Shown one piece after another: positions 1 to 10,151 of a stretch of 64,000 bases of DNA. Position numbers and translations under genes: made by a program. Positions within the stretch are counted from its first letter, which is position 1. Every line of letters begins with the position of its first letter. The notes under the pieces are model-generated. The model was given only the letters and a program-made list of their open reading frames with translations. It did not search any database and had not been told where the DNA came from. Where the stretch lies: positions 16,066,087 to 16,130,086 of the forward strand of contig OY755038.1 of the NCBI GenBank assembly GCA_963576565.1, read 5' to 3'. The stretch comes from Aspidapion aeneum (Eukaryota > Arthropoda > Insecta > Coleoptera > Brentidae).

Positions 1-749
1 TAATCGAGGGTCAAACTCGATTTCGTTTGCGCCATATCGGATCTTAAAATAACGGAAAATGTCAATAGTCTTTATTTTTTATTTTATTAAAATAGGTTCA
101 GTAATAATGAACTAACGAGTTAACGACGTAATTAATGCAGAAAGAATCGGTAAGGTAATCGTTTAATTTGTAAAACGACGGTTGAAAGAAAAATTAATAT
201 TTCAGGAACGACTGACCCGATTTGAATGATAAAAACCTTATTGTACATGACGAAGACCAGGCTTTTATGATCAATAAAAATAGGTCAAAAATTTTTTTAA
301 GCACAAAAACAAAAGAACCATTTTAAGATGTCAAGTTTTATTATGTTCGCCTTCTTGGATTCCAAGATAGCTACAAGATTTGATATTTAGTCTTTAAAGA
401 ACAATCTATTCTCACTATAAAATAGCATCATGGCAATTCTTTATTAAAATCGATTCAGCAAAAATTAAAAAATGAATAATCGGTAAAAAATGTTTGAAAT
501 AAAAACGAACTTTTCGAGGACTATTAGATGAATTCGCATCTCGTTATTGTAGGTAGGTGGTGCAAACAGAACTTTTCTTCGAATTTAAAAAACGAGCCTC
601 TTTAAAAAATTTGATTCTGTCCAATATTTTCAATTTTAAGACGTCGGAGAAATTCTGCTTAAATTCCTGATTAATTAGTTAGTGCAAAGTTCAGTTTATT
701 CTAATAAAATCGGTGGCCTAGTTTGCAAGTTATAACCAAAAACATTTTA
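1..749. other. AT-rich DNA without a recognised gene
   Basis: No open frame longer than short noise, no inverted repeat and no recognisable element end was seen. The stretch reads as ordinary AT-rich intergenic or very old repeat DNA leading into the X repeat. Confidence 0.5.
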
Positions 750-779
750 TTTGATTTTTTTTTGCCCACTCGGTATATT

Positions 780-1019
780 AGGGGAAGATGTGCCACACAA
801 ACCCACACACCGTACTTCGCGCACTCTTATAGTTTTGTTGATACTAACCTTCCTAGCCCACACAGAAGTGACGACAAAAGGTAGTGTTTTTGATGAATTT
901 TTTGAGATAACGCCAAAAATGCGCTATTTGGGTGTATTTGGACCTATTTTAGCAATATTGTCATGACGTCTGTTCGTATATGTGTCGTATGTTTGTCCGT
1001 AATACGATAGCTCCGAAAC
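780..1019 (+). repeat. Dispersed repeat family 'X', left half (split by P-like element)
   Basis: This matches copies at about 29340-29670 and 30790-31040. Shared landmarks are 'gagataacgccgaaaatg', 'gacgtctgt', a GT-rich run and 'acgataactccgaaaccgc'. It stops at 1019 where the P-like element begins and resumes at 5090 after a repeated 8-bp target. The copy at 30875-30915 runs uninterrupted through the same point and acts as an empty-site reference. No coding potential is recognised and the family is not identified. Confidence 0.75.
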
Positions 1020-1201
1020 CGCAGCCCACGAGAAAGACTGGCCCGGGCGCGGAAATATCACGTGACCGTAGGAGGGTCACAAAAGAACGCCTCCTGGCCA
1101 GCTGTCATTATAAAACATGTGTGTTTTCAGTTTTGGTATGTTTGTTTACGTTGATTTTTTTTTTAATTCGGGCATGAATTTTATCAAAGTTATTAAAATA
1201 A

Positions 1202-1220
1202 CGCAGCCCACGAAAAAGAC
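1202..1220 (+). repeat. Subterminal copy of the P-like terminal motif
   Basis: GCAGCCCACGAaAAAGAC here nearly repeats the terminal GCAGCCCACGAgAAAGAC at 1021-1038, in the same orientation and directly before the THAP start codon. Copy 2 has it at 14985-15001. P-type transposases are known to bind subterminal sites through their THAP domain, so a binding site is a reasonable inference. Confidence 0.5.
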
Positions 1221-1224
1221 AATA

Positions 1225-1422
1225 ATGCCGCGAACGTGTAGTGTTGTTGATTGTCGGTCCAACTATAAAACTGAAACCGAATATGTGACAACTTTTAATT
1301 TGCCAGTGGATAAACAAATGCATAAAATTTGGTTGCGAAAAATTCCTAATGATTTAAGTATCTTAAAACGTCCACAAGTTTGCATCAAACATTTTCCTAA
1401 CGAGCAGGTTATTCATCTTTAG
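1225..1422 (+). pseudogene. THAP zinc-finger domain of P-like transposase, truncated
   Basis: A 65-residue frame from the ATG at 1225 shows the C2CH THAP pattern: Cys5 and Cys10 near the N terminus, Trp36, Pro50, then Cys53-x2-His56 followed by Phe57. THAP domains give P-element and THAP9 transposases sequence-specific DNA binding. The frame ends soon after the domain because a deletion joins 'gaggttattc' to 'tttagtgacatttt', which in copy 2 lie about 510 bp apart. The ATG follows the subterminal terminal-repeat-like motif. The finger itself looks intact but the protein is not. Confidence 0.8.
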
Positions 1423-1514
1423 TGACATTTTCGATAGTTAGAGTGAAAAATGTGTTCAATTGTCATTTGTTATTGAACAACTGGGTTGAAAAGGTCACCT
1501 GAAAATCGAAGATA

Positions 1515-1541
1515 ATAATAATAATAATAATAATAATAAAT
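1515..1541. repeat. (ATA)n tail of the LINE
   Basis: A run of ATA units sits exactly at the 3' junction of the minus-strand LINE, next to the AGATA duplication. Short tandem-repeat tails are usual in several non-LTR clades. Confidence 0.8.
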
Positions 1542-2047
1542 GACTTTATTGAGAAAAATAATTTACAGACTTATTTGTTACAAAGATAATATTATTACTT
1601 CTTGGCTACGCCCGGCGCAAGTCTAGCCATTGGCTACTCTACTGAACCCAGCATAGACAAATAAAGTTACAAAATACTATGTTAATCCACACTCAGAAAT
1701 TATCAGTAGAATTTATTTTGCCTATTTAAATAAATTAAAGGGATAATTGTACTGTATACATTGCACTAAACTTTATGTAGGCACATATAAATTAAAGGAA
1801 ACTTATTGGTCTAACATTTTTAAGATACTTTTTGTAGGTTTCTCATAAGATTTAAATTATATTTTTAAGAAACTGGTAGGTATAACAACAACAATCTTAC
1901 TTTATGGTAGGTATTTTTTTATATAACTAATTAAAGTTAGGTAACTAATTTACCGGCGGCGACGCTACCCATACAAAAATACTTAAACGATGAAATACTC
2001 TTTCTGATTTCCAATTTTTTTTTGTAGGTTCATACTTACATTTTTTT

Positions 2048-4137
2048 TTAGTGATTAAGATTTAACAGATACTTTTTATATTTTGATTTAAATCCCTGTG
2101 ATGATAGATTCCGAAACTGATGTGGTATTAAGTTAAATTGTTTCACGGCGTTATAGGAAAATGAGCGCTGAAAAATTGCAGTACTATGAAGTGGCATCGT
2201 TAATTTAACATTGTCTCTTATATTTATATTATGAATAGTGTTACGAAATATTAAACGTTCTTTTATAGAAACAGGTGAATTAGGATTGTTGATCACTTTC
2301 AATAAGAAGGACGAAAAATGAAGATCTCTACGTTCATTCATCTTAAGCCATTTTATATCCTTATATAAATGTGAAACATGATCAAATTTACGCAAACCAT
2401 AGACGAACCTCACACACACATTCTGTACTTTTTGAATACGATTTTTACTTTCCTGATCTAGACAGAATCCATAGACAAAATCACAGTAGTTAAAGTTAGA
2501 GAGGACCAACGATTCACATAAATTTCGTTTTAATTGTTTATTAAGAATGTGCCTATTGCCATATAAAACTCTCATGGATGTAAATGATTTTTGAAATAAC
2601 TTTTTAAGATGTTCTTTAAATCTTAGTTTGTTGTCCAAAATGACTCCCAAATTTTTTGTACAATCTTTAAAATTTAATTTTGAGTTATTGATAACTATAT
2701 TAAGATTATTTTTTAAAAAATCTATATTTCTGTCTTTACCAAAGATCATAACGCAAGATTTATCTGGATTGAGCTTCAAATTATGATCATGAGATAGGTC
2801 ATTTAGGATCTTTAAGTCATCATTTATACATTTTTCAAACACTTTGTAATTTTCCAGAATGAAACAACAATAAATTTGGGTGTCATCGGCAAAGGCTTGA
2901 ACTTTACAAGATTTTAGAGATCTTAGAATATCAGATGTGTAGATAAGATACAGCAAAGGGCCTAAAATTGATCCCTGTGGAACTCCCGAAAGTATCTCTG
3001 CTCTGCCTGAGTACTCACCATTTGAAAAAATTGATTGAAATCTGTTAGTTAAATAAGATTCAAGAAGTGTATAAGAAGATTATTTTTTAAAAAATCTATA
3101 TTTCTGTCTTTACCAAAGATCATAACGCAAGATTTATCTGGATTGAGCTTCAAATTATGATCATGAGATAGGTCATTTAGGATCTTTAAGTCATCATTTA
3201 TACATTTTTCAAACACTTTGTAATTTTCCAGAATGAAACAACAATAAATTTGGGTGTCATCGGCAAAGGCTTGAACTTTACAAGATTTTAGAGATCTTAG
3301 AATATCAGATGTGTAGATAAGATACAGCAAAGGGCCTAAAATTGATCCCTGTGGAACTCCCGAAAGTATCTCTGCTCTGCCTGAGTACTCACCATTTGAA
3401 AAAATTGATTGAAATCTGTTAGTTAAATAAGATTCAAGAAGTGTATAAGAAGATTATTTTTTAAAAAATCTATATTTCTGTCTTTACCAAAGATCATAAC
3501 GCAAGATTTATCTGGATTGAGCTTCAAATTATGATCATGAGATAGGTCATTTAGGATCTTTAAGTCATCATTTATACATTTTTCAAACACTTTGTAATTT
3601 TCCAGAATGAAACAACAATAAATTTGGGTGTCATCGGCAAATGCTTGAACTTTACAAGATTTTAGAGATCTTAGAATATCAGATGTGTAGATAAGATACA
3701 GCAAAGGGCCTAAAATTGATCCCTGTGGAACTCCCGAAAGTATCTCTGCTCTGCCTGAGTACTCACCATTTGAAAAAATTGATTGAAATCTGTTAGTTAA
3801 ATAAGATTCAAGAAGTGTATAAGAGTCTATATTTAAACCGTAATAACGTAGTTTAGCCACCAACAGCTCATGACTAATTGTATCGAAAGCTTTTGAAAAA
3901 TCCAATAGCACTAGCACAGAACTCATTTCTTTATCACAGGCTGCAATAATATCATCCAATACGTTAGTCAAAGCTACCGATGTACCAAACCCTTTGCGAA
4001 ATCCACATTGGACATTGGGAATAATATTATTTTTTATACAGTAATCGTAAAGTTGTTCATAAAGAACTTTCTCAAAAATCTTAGATAAAGCCGGAAGAAT
4101 ACTGATAACGCGAAGATCATTAAAACTATTGCCATAT
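2048..4137 (-). pseudogene. Reverse transcriptase of the LINE, C-terminal part, broken
   Basis: Reading leftward from about 4137, the frame has the RT block 'ISILPALSKIFEKVL', then 'QCGFRKG', then 'LLDFSKAFDTISHELL' (motif A Asp), 'SGVPQGSILGPLLY' and 'VQAFADDTQIY' (catalytic Asp pair). The segment 2048-2956 continues through the thumb and C-terminal region to a stop at 2048. Two in-frame stops lie near the 5' truncation, close to 4130 and 4197. The tandem triplication at 2704-3825 shifts the frame at each junction because 374 is not a multiple of 3. No active protein can be made. Confidence 0.85.
2704..3825. repeat. Three tandem copies of a 374-bp RT segment
   Basis: 'gattattttttaaaaaatc' recurs at 2704, 3078 and 3452, an exact 374-bp spacing, and the whole unit repeats. 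I saw one substitution (caaag versus caaat near 3642). The outer junctions continue into normal LINE sequence, so the array arose inside the element. Microhomology at the junction is only a few bases (aag). Confidence 0.9.
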
Positions 4138-4225
4138 TAGAATTTAATTAAAATAGGGATTTCATTAAAAGAATGTTCAGCTGGCGGAAATTTTTGAAGT
4201 CACTCAATTGAAGAAGTTATTCTTA

Positions 4226-4740
4226 GATATTGTGGATAGACTTTAATGTTGGCTTCATCTTTGTTCATCCAGTCGTCCAATGCATACATGTCAATTTACA
4301 AAACTAAGGTAATATGTCTTCTGCACCCTCGTAATTTTAAAAAACTGATTTGTAAAATATCGCTAATAGATAGTAATCTCTCCGGTAGTGTGCAATATTT
4401 AAAAAGTAAGATACAGCTTTTAAAAGAACATGAGTTGGTAGTTAACTTACATATTGATGAAATATATATTAAACTTTGTAATGGATAATTTTTAAAAAAA
4501 TTATTGACGACCAATACATTCAATTTATTGAACGTGAAAACCATCTCACTTATTTACAAAATCACTTGTTTCTTTTTAATAAATTATTGTGAAATGTTTT
4601 ATATTAAAAAATTTTCTTTAGATATCTCTAGCGAGTGTTTTTGTGGAGAAAAACTATTGTCAAATCTTGAAAAAATTAGTTTAAGGGCAGTAAAGTTTTT
4701 TAAAATAATTTTATTAAAAAGCATAATGATTTAGTGTCTG
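4226..4740 (+). pseudogene. P-like transposase, C-terminal fragments of copy 1
   Basis: The frame at 4246-4488 matches copy 2 and includes 'HIDEIYIK', the neighbourhood of the first catalytic Asp in P/THAP9 transposases. It stops at 4488, then short frames follow (FIERENHL..., then a Cys-x-Cys-Gly containing piece at 4504-4734). The RNase-H-like core between these pieces is deleted, as in copy 2. Confidence 0.65.
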
Positions 4741-5089
4741 CTAATAAATCTTTGAATAAGAACATAGACAAAGATGATGACACTCAAAGAAAAATTAAAA
4801 ACCTTAAAGCTTAGGTTTGTTATGTCCAATTTTAAAAGACTTGTATATATTTGAAGTAACTAACGATATTATCTACCTAACATACCTGAAGATTCAGATC
4901 TTTTATCTATAATAAACACATACATCAGCAAAATATTTTTTCAATTTTTGCCTATATATAAGAACAAAAATTTTTTGTCAATTTATTTAAATTGTGTAAA
5001 AACAGATAATAAAATAGCAATACAATAAGAATCCTGAAACTCCTAAGATCACGTGACCGCCGACTTGCTTATAACGCGCCGTGGCTGCG

Positions 5090-5440
5090 TCCGAAACCGC
5101 TGGATCAATTCTTATAAGATTTTCATGAAAAATACTGTAACGTGTTGATTTTAGTCAAAATCCATTATTGCTATATTAAATTTTTCAATTTTTTGACAGT
5201 TAAAAAATCGAAAATTATTATTAACGGAGCATTGCCTGAATATACGGTTTTTAAGATTTTTATTTTCAGAAAGTAAAACACATTTTTTTCAATAATTTGT
5301 GTTATAACCAAAAACTTCGTAGGAGCTTTTGTATCTAAGATATTTACAAAAAACTGTTTTAGGGCTAATCTAGGTAGGAGATCACTTAGCATTTGCTCAT
5401 ATGGGGTAGAAAGATATCAGATCCGTCATGGATCCATTAA
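5090..5440 (+). repeat. Repeat family 'X', right half
   Basis: It continues the repeat broken at 1019: 'cgctggatcaattcttataagattttcatg' matches 30890-30925. The far end, 'ggtagaaagatatcagatcc', matches 'agaaaggtatcagatccgtc' at 29636. The stretch 5441-5610 beyond it shows nothing recognisable. Confidence 0.75.
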
Positions 5441-5612
5441 TTGTAATTAAAGCTTCTAAAAATAAAAATAAAAGTTTAGAGCTCATAAGAGTTATTTATG
5501 TATGTAGTTAACAATTAAATGCTCGCGGTGGGAAAATTAATAGACACAGTTTTTTATACGGTCAGGGCTTTAAACGTGCTTTACGACTGAGATCCATACA
5601 ATGTTTTATGTA

Positions 5613-6454
5613 GGGTAAATGCGGGAGAGTTGCCGCACTTTTTGAAAAATAGCTGTAACATCTGTAAATCTCTAGATTTTTTTCTTCAAAATGAATCAAT
5701 GCACTGGTACTGCGTTAAACTTTATTCAAATATAAAATAAAAAAATATATGTAAGAAAACATGAACATAGCAAAAAAAGATATTTTTTAATCAAAGTCGG
5801 CATCTCTCCCACACTGCTGGGGGAGATGCCGCGTGAAAATAGAAGATACGCCGCTGTAACCGATTCTCTAAAAAACATCTAATTTTTATTTTTTTTTCTT
5901 AATTCGAGTCTGGAACAGATGTTACAAACTTCACTTTACATGGTGCAAGTGACATGTAGCAATGTTTACACGAGTCGTGTAAACATTGCATGTAGCCATT
6001 TTAAGCATTTAATACATTGTACCCAATCCACTTTTTTAGTTGTTATTGCGTAAACTCGGTCTTCTTGAAAATGCGGCAAGTGTCCTTTTTGTTGGGGGAG
6101 ATGCCGCACCTGATTATCAAGGTCACAGATTCAAAACGCAACAAAATACGGCATGGCACCTGTAAACATAACCCCAAAATACTGAATAAAACCGACGAAT
6201 GTGAAAAAAAACTACCACATTGCAAAGAACCACACTTATTAGGACAGTAATTAAAATTTTCCTAAAAAAATTTTATCTTACCGTCGTAAATTCAAGGATT
6301 GCAAGCGATATTTTAGAAAACAAACACGTCCGATGTTATAACCGTTCACTAAATGATGACCTCTGAATACTTGTTTGCCTATGTTATAGCGTCATCATTG
6401 AAATACGTGAAACGCGGCGTCTCTCACTCCGCGGCAACTCTCCCGCATTTACCC
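5613..6454. mobile_element. TA-flanked inverted-repeat element (842 bp)
   Basis: The ends are perfect 24-bp inverted repeats beginning GGGTAAATGCGGGAGAG and ending in TTGCCGC, flanked by TA at 5611-5612 and 6455-6456. A TA duplication suggests a Tc1/mariner-type non-autonomous element. The motif 'gggggagatgccgc' recurs inside (about 5819 and 6092), echoing the terminal repeat. The longest internal frame (6017-6250) resembles no transposase. Confidence 0.85.
5953..5995. repeat. 29-bp perfect hairpin with 7-bp flanking direct repeats
   Basis: CAATGTTTACACGA / TCGTGTAAACATTG form a perfect stem around one central G at 5960-5988. CATGTAG occurs directly on each side (5953-5959 and 5989-5995). 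Confidence 0.8.
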
Positions 6455-6456
6455 TA

Positions 6457-7234
6457 CTAGCACTATGATCCTTTTAGGTAGAAAACATTGTAAAATTATT
6501 TATCAAAATATTCATGTCTAAAATGGTCTAGAATTTTTGCAGAACGAAAAAGGTTCTGAACATTAACTTTCTGCCAATGAATAAAAAACATTGATTCAGT
6601 GTACACGGTCGGTATTATGTAATGATCTATAAAGGCTCATTATATTATTAATCGTGTACATTGAATGAATCAATAAATTTCCATTCATTGACTGTAAATT
6701 AATTTTCAAATATATTTTGTTTTTCTGTGCTCTAATTTTTTTGACAAGAGACAAATAACCAGTAGACACGGGCTTAACAATATGTTTTGATTCTCGCTAG
6801 CGGTAAAGTGTAGTTTTACAGCCATAGAGCGTTAAAGTACTACTTTAGATCCTAAAACACGTGCAGTGTTACGTCAGTCGTAATATTTTGATTGCGGCTT
6901 TGGTAATGTACCATCAGGGTCACTGTCCGTTTTTCCAAAACACGCTTTTCGACACACTTTTTTTGAAGACATTTTGATTGAAAACCTAAATTTAAAATGA
7001 CATTTTTTTAGGATGACATTTTTTTGGAAAACATTTTTTTTTAAACAATTTTTTAAATGACATTTTTTTTTAAACTAGTTAATTGACTAGAACATTGTTT
7101 TCGAATGTAAGTTTTTCAAAAACATATTTTTCGAATTACATTTTTTTAATGATATTTTTTCGAAAAAGAGTTTCTTTAAGACAACTTCGATGTCCTCCTT
7201 CATAAATTGATCGCAAACATATATTAACCTGCCA
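6457..7234. other. No gene; simple T-rich DNA from about 6950
   Basis: From 6457 nothing is recognised beyond a weak inverted pair around 6593-6670 (attgattcagtgtacac / gtgtacattgaatgaatcaat). From 6950 the DNA becomes a degenerate array of 'acatttttt' and 'tttcgaaaa' words. Confidence 0.5.
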
Positions 7235-7242
7235 TTGGGGAC

Positions 7243-7568
7243 CAGCGGCGTAGCGTGCCCGAAAGGGCGGGGGGGGGGCGACCGCTAAAAAGGGCGCCTC
7301 TGAAAACTGCAAAAAAATCTTGCGACCAAAAACAAAAAAAAAAAAAGGTCATCATGTGTGAGGGGGAACAGGTCACAAGGGCGCCTCTCACAAATCTTGC
7401 GACCAAAAAAAAAATGTCGTTAGTTTCCTTTGGCGCCCACTCAACTGGCCGTTGCCGGCCCGACTTAATAAAGCTGGGGGCGCTTCGACCACCAATGGGG
7501 CTCCACTACCCTCGGGGCGGGGAGGGGGGGGCGACGAACTCCCCGCGCCCGCCCACGCTACGCCGCTG
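7243..7568 (+). mobile_element. hAT-type MITE, 'CAGCGGCGTAGCGTG' family, copy 1
   Basis: The terminal inverted repeats are CAGCGGCGTAGCGTG and CACGCTACGCCGCTG, with a perfect 8-bp TSD, TTGGGGAC, at 7235-7242 and 7569-7576. The interior is G/C-run rich and non-coding; its open frames are incidental. Another copy in the opposite orientation is at 44912-45216. Confidence 0.92.
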
Positions 7569-7689
7569 TTGGGGACATTTTTTGTGGAGTAAAACGTTCA
7601 GGAGGGGGGTCTCGATAGGTTGAGATACCTTTGCTCTCAATTAACAATGGTTAGGATAAGGATTTCGACCTCTGAAATGGAGGTCCGGA

Positions 7690-8660
7690 GAGCTGTTAAG
7701 GAAATATTTTCCAAAAAAAACGTCTTTCGAAAAAAATTCTTTTGAAAGAAACGTTATCGAAAAAACTGTAAGTATTCGAACTAAATATCATTCAAAAAAA
7801 TGTTTTGGAAAAAAATTTCTTTAAAGAAAACCTTATTCGGAAAAAAATTTAATTATAAATTGAGGTTTTTCAAAATCAAATCATTTGAAATTTATGTTTT
7901 TTATTAAAATGTTATCGAAAAAAACGATTTTGAATAATATTTTTTTCAAAATAATTTTTTTTTCGGAAAAAAAATTTTCTCCCAATATTTTTGTCAAAAA
8001 CTTTTTTTTAATAAAATTTACATTTTTTCAAATGATATTTTTTCAAAAAAGTTTTTTTAAGACCTCTTATCTGTCCCCCTTTTGTGAGGTCGAAATCGAT
8101 GTTTTAAATTCTAACGATTTTAAATTGAGTTGTAATAAAACAACTGCCCCGGTTTTCCCTACCTTATTGCCCAAGAATACTGCGTAAAGGCATTGGCGGA
8201 TTAGGAATGAGACTTGGCTTCTAACCCAAACATTTTTGTTAAGATTTTTTTAAAATCCAATATAAACGGGTCGCAGAAATTTTTTGAAAATGTAGCTTTC
8301 AAAGACATTTTTTTTTAAAAATCGCTGTCCGAAAGAAAATCATAAAATGTGCATTACTGGCATTATGGATAAACTGGACTGCGGAAATGTTTACGAAAAC
8401 TTTTTTTAAATGCACATTTTTTCGAAAAGCATTTTTTTTCTAAATCAACTTTTTAAAAAACAATTTTTTTAATGGAAAATTCGTTCACAAAAAAGTTTTA
8501 TAAAATTTTTTTTCGGAACTCATTTTTCAAAAGGCAAGCGTTTGAAAAAAGTTTTAACGACATTTTTTTCGAAAAACATTAAAAATATTTTTCAAAAAAA
8601 TTGCTTTACGAAAAAATGCGCATTTGAAAATACGTTTTCGAAAAGATTTTCGCAGCCCAG
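7690..8660. repeat. Degenerate 'TTTTTTCGAAAAA' simple-sequence region
   Basis: Words such as 'attttttcgaaaa' and 'tttttaaaatg' recur with no fixed period. The frame at 7885-8187 is a by-product of Phe/Ile/Lys-rich simple DNA. The short segment 8070-8230 is less repetitive but unrecognised. Confidence 0.6.
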
Positions 8661-8921
8661 TTTATCCATAGCCAGTAAATGTATATTTCATGATTGCATG
8701 ACCCTTTTTACAGGTGAATGATGATTATAAATAAAAATAAGTAGTCTATAATCGGTAAAAAAAATATTTTTATTATTCAGTATTTGATAGTTACATACAT
8801 AGATAAACATTAGATCATAATATTTGTTTAAAAACAATTTAGTTAGATTCCTAAATATAATTCTACATAGAATCTGTCAAAAAACAACTTATATTCAAAA
8901 TTTTATATATTTTGTTTTTAA

Positions 8922-10151
8922 TTTGGGTTTGATGTTTTTATACATAATATTTATCTTAATACACATCTACCCACATGACACAAGGCAAAAAATCGTCAAA
9001 CAATATAGACTTTTTGGGTATAATTGGTCTTTTTTTAATTTTAAAACAACTTTATTTTGGTTTACGGTAAATGACTTATTAAACTTAAAAAGTGAATATT
9101 TTTACTTTTAAAAAAATTAAATTTAAAGCAAATATAAATATTTGTTATTTTTTTAAAATTTTCCGCCAAATCCAACACAACTCGTTTAATAAAACCTATA
9201 ATATTTTAGAAACTAAAAGTGTTAAGTTGTTACACTCAATTTTTGTAGCACTGAATTCAAAATAAAAATAAAAATGCCAAAGAAACAAAATCATTTTTAC
9301 CGCTTGGTCGCCATAAAACCTTTTGATTTAAGACCCTTATTTCAAATTGCTGCGCTTCAAAAGAGCGATATTTAAGACGGCGACATTTTGTCTCATTTGA
9401 GCGACATTTTAAACAGCGATATATTAAAACAGCGACATTTAAAACAGCGACATATCAAAAGAGCGACAGTTTAAAGCAGCGATTTATTAAAACCGACATT
9501 TAGAAAAGCGACATTTCAAAACAGCGACATATCTAAATTGGGTTTGATGTTTTTATACATAATATTTATCTTAATACACATCTACCCACATGACACAAGG
9601 CAAAAAATCGTCAAACAATACAGACTTTTTGGGTATAATTGGTCTTTTTTTAATTTTAAAACAACTTTATTTTGGTTTACGGTAAATGACTTATTAAACT
9701 TAAAAAGTGAATATTTTTACTTTTAAAAAAATTAAATTTAAAGCAAATATAAATATTTGTTATTTTTTTAAAATTTTCCGCCAAATCCAACACAACTCGT
9801 TTAATAAAACCTATAATATTTTAGAAACTAAAAGTGTTAAGTTGTTACACTCAATTTTTGTAGCACTGAATTCAAAATAAAAATAAAAATGCCAAAGAAA
9901 CAAAATCATTTTTACCGCATGGTCGCCATAAAACCTTTTGATTTAAGACCCTTATTTCAAATTGCTGCGCTTCAAAAGAGCGATATTTAAGACGGCGACA
10001 TTTCGTCTCATTTGAGCGACATTTTAAACAGCGATATATTAAAACAGCGACATTTAAAACAGCGACATATCAAAAGAGCGACAGTTTAAAGCAGCGATTT
10101 ATTAAAACCGACATTTAGAAAAGCGACATTTCAAAACAGCGACATATCTAA
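8922..10151. repeat. 615-bp tandem duplication
   Basis: The segment 8922-9536 recurs at 9537-10151 with a 615-bp offset. I noted only about three substitutions (for example tatagac versus tacagac, gcttggt versus gcatggt, ttttgtc versus ttcgtc). The unit joins AT-rich DNA to part of a short-repeat arm ('cagcgacattta'). High identity implies a young event or an assembly duplication. Confidence 0.9.

Larger units (their letters stand above)
1515..4224 (-). mobile_element. 5'-truncated non-LTR retrotransposon (CR1/Jockey-like) inserted in P-like copy 1
   Basis: A minus-strand element ends at low coordinates in an (ATA)n run, which is a (TAT)n tail on its own strand. It is flanked by the 5-bp direct repeat AGATA at 1510-1514 and 4225-4229. 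Removing it restores 'aatcgaagatattgtgg', matching 'aatcgacgatattgtgg' in the uninterrupted P-like copy 2. The coding part is the C-terminal half of a reverse transcriptase; the endonuclease is missing, as expected after 5' truncation. The clade call rests on the RT and thumb sequence style and is tentative. Confidence 0.85.
1020..5089 (+). mobile_element. P-like (THAP-type) DNA transposon, copy 1, internally deleted
   Basis: The ends are inverted: the left begins CGCAGCCCACG and the right ends GGCTGCG. They are flanked by a perfect 8-bp direct repeat, TCCGAAAC, at 1012-1019 and 5090-5097. Eight-bp duplications are typical of P elements, and the THAP-domain reading frame just inside the left end fits. 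A second copy lies at 14881-16624. Relative to it, copy 1 keeps about 95 extra bp near the left end, lacks the segment matching about 15178-15690, and contains a LINE at 1515-4224. Both copies lack most of the catalytic domain, so it is non-autonomous. Confidence 0.85.

Noticed and set aside
7255..7623. 122-codon frame in G-rich DNA
   Set aside because: It lies inside the hAT MITE and crosses its end; proline/glycine content reflects G/C runs.
8824..9726. Two identical open frames (8824-9111 and 9538-9726)
   Set aside because: They are identical only because the 615-bp segment is duplicated; no protein family resemblance.
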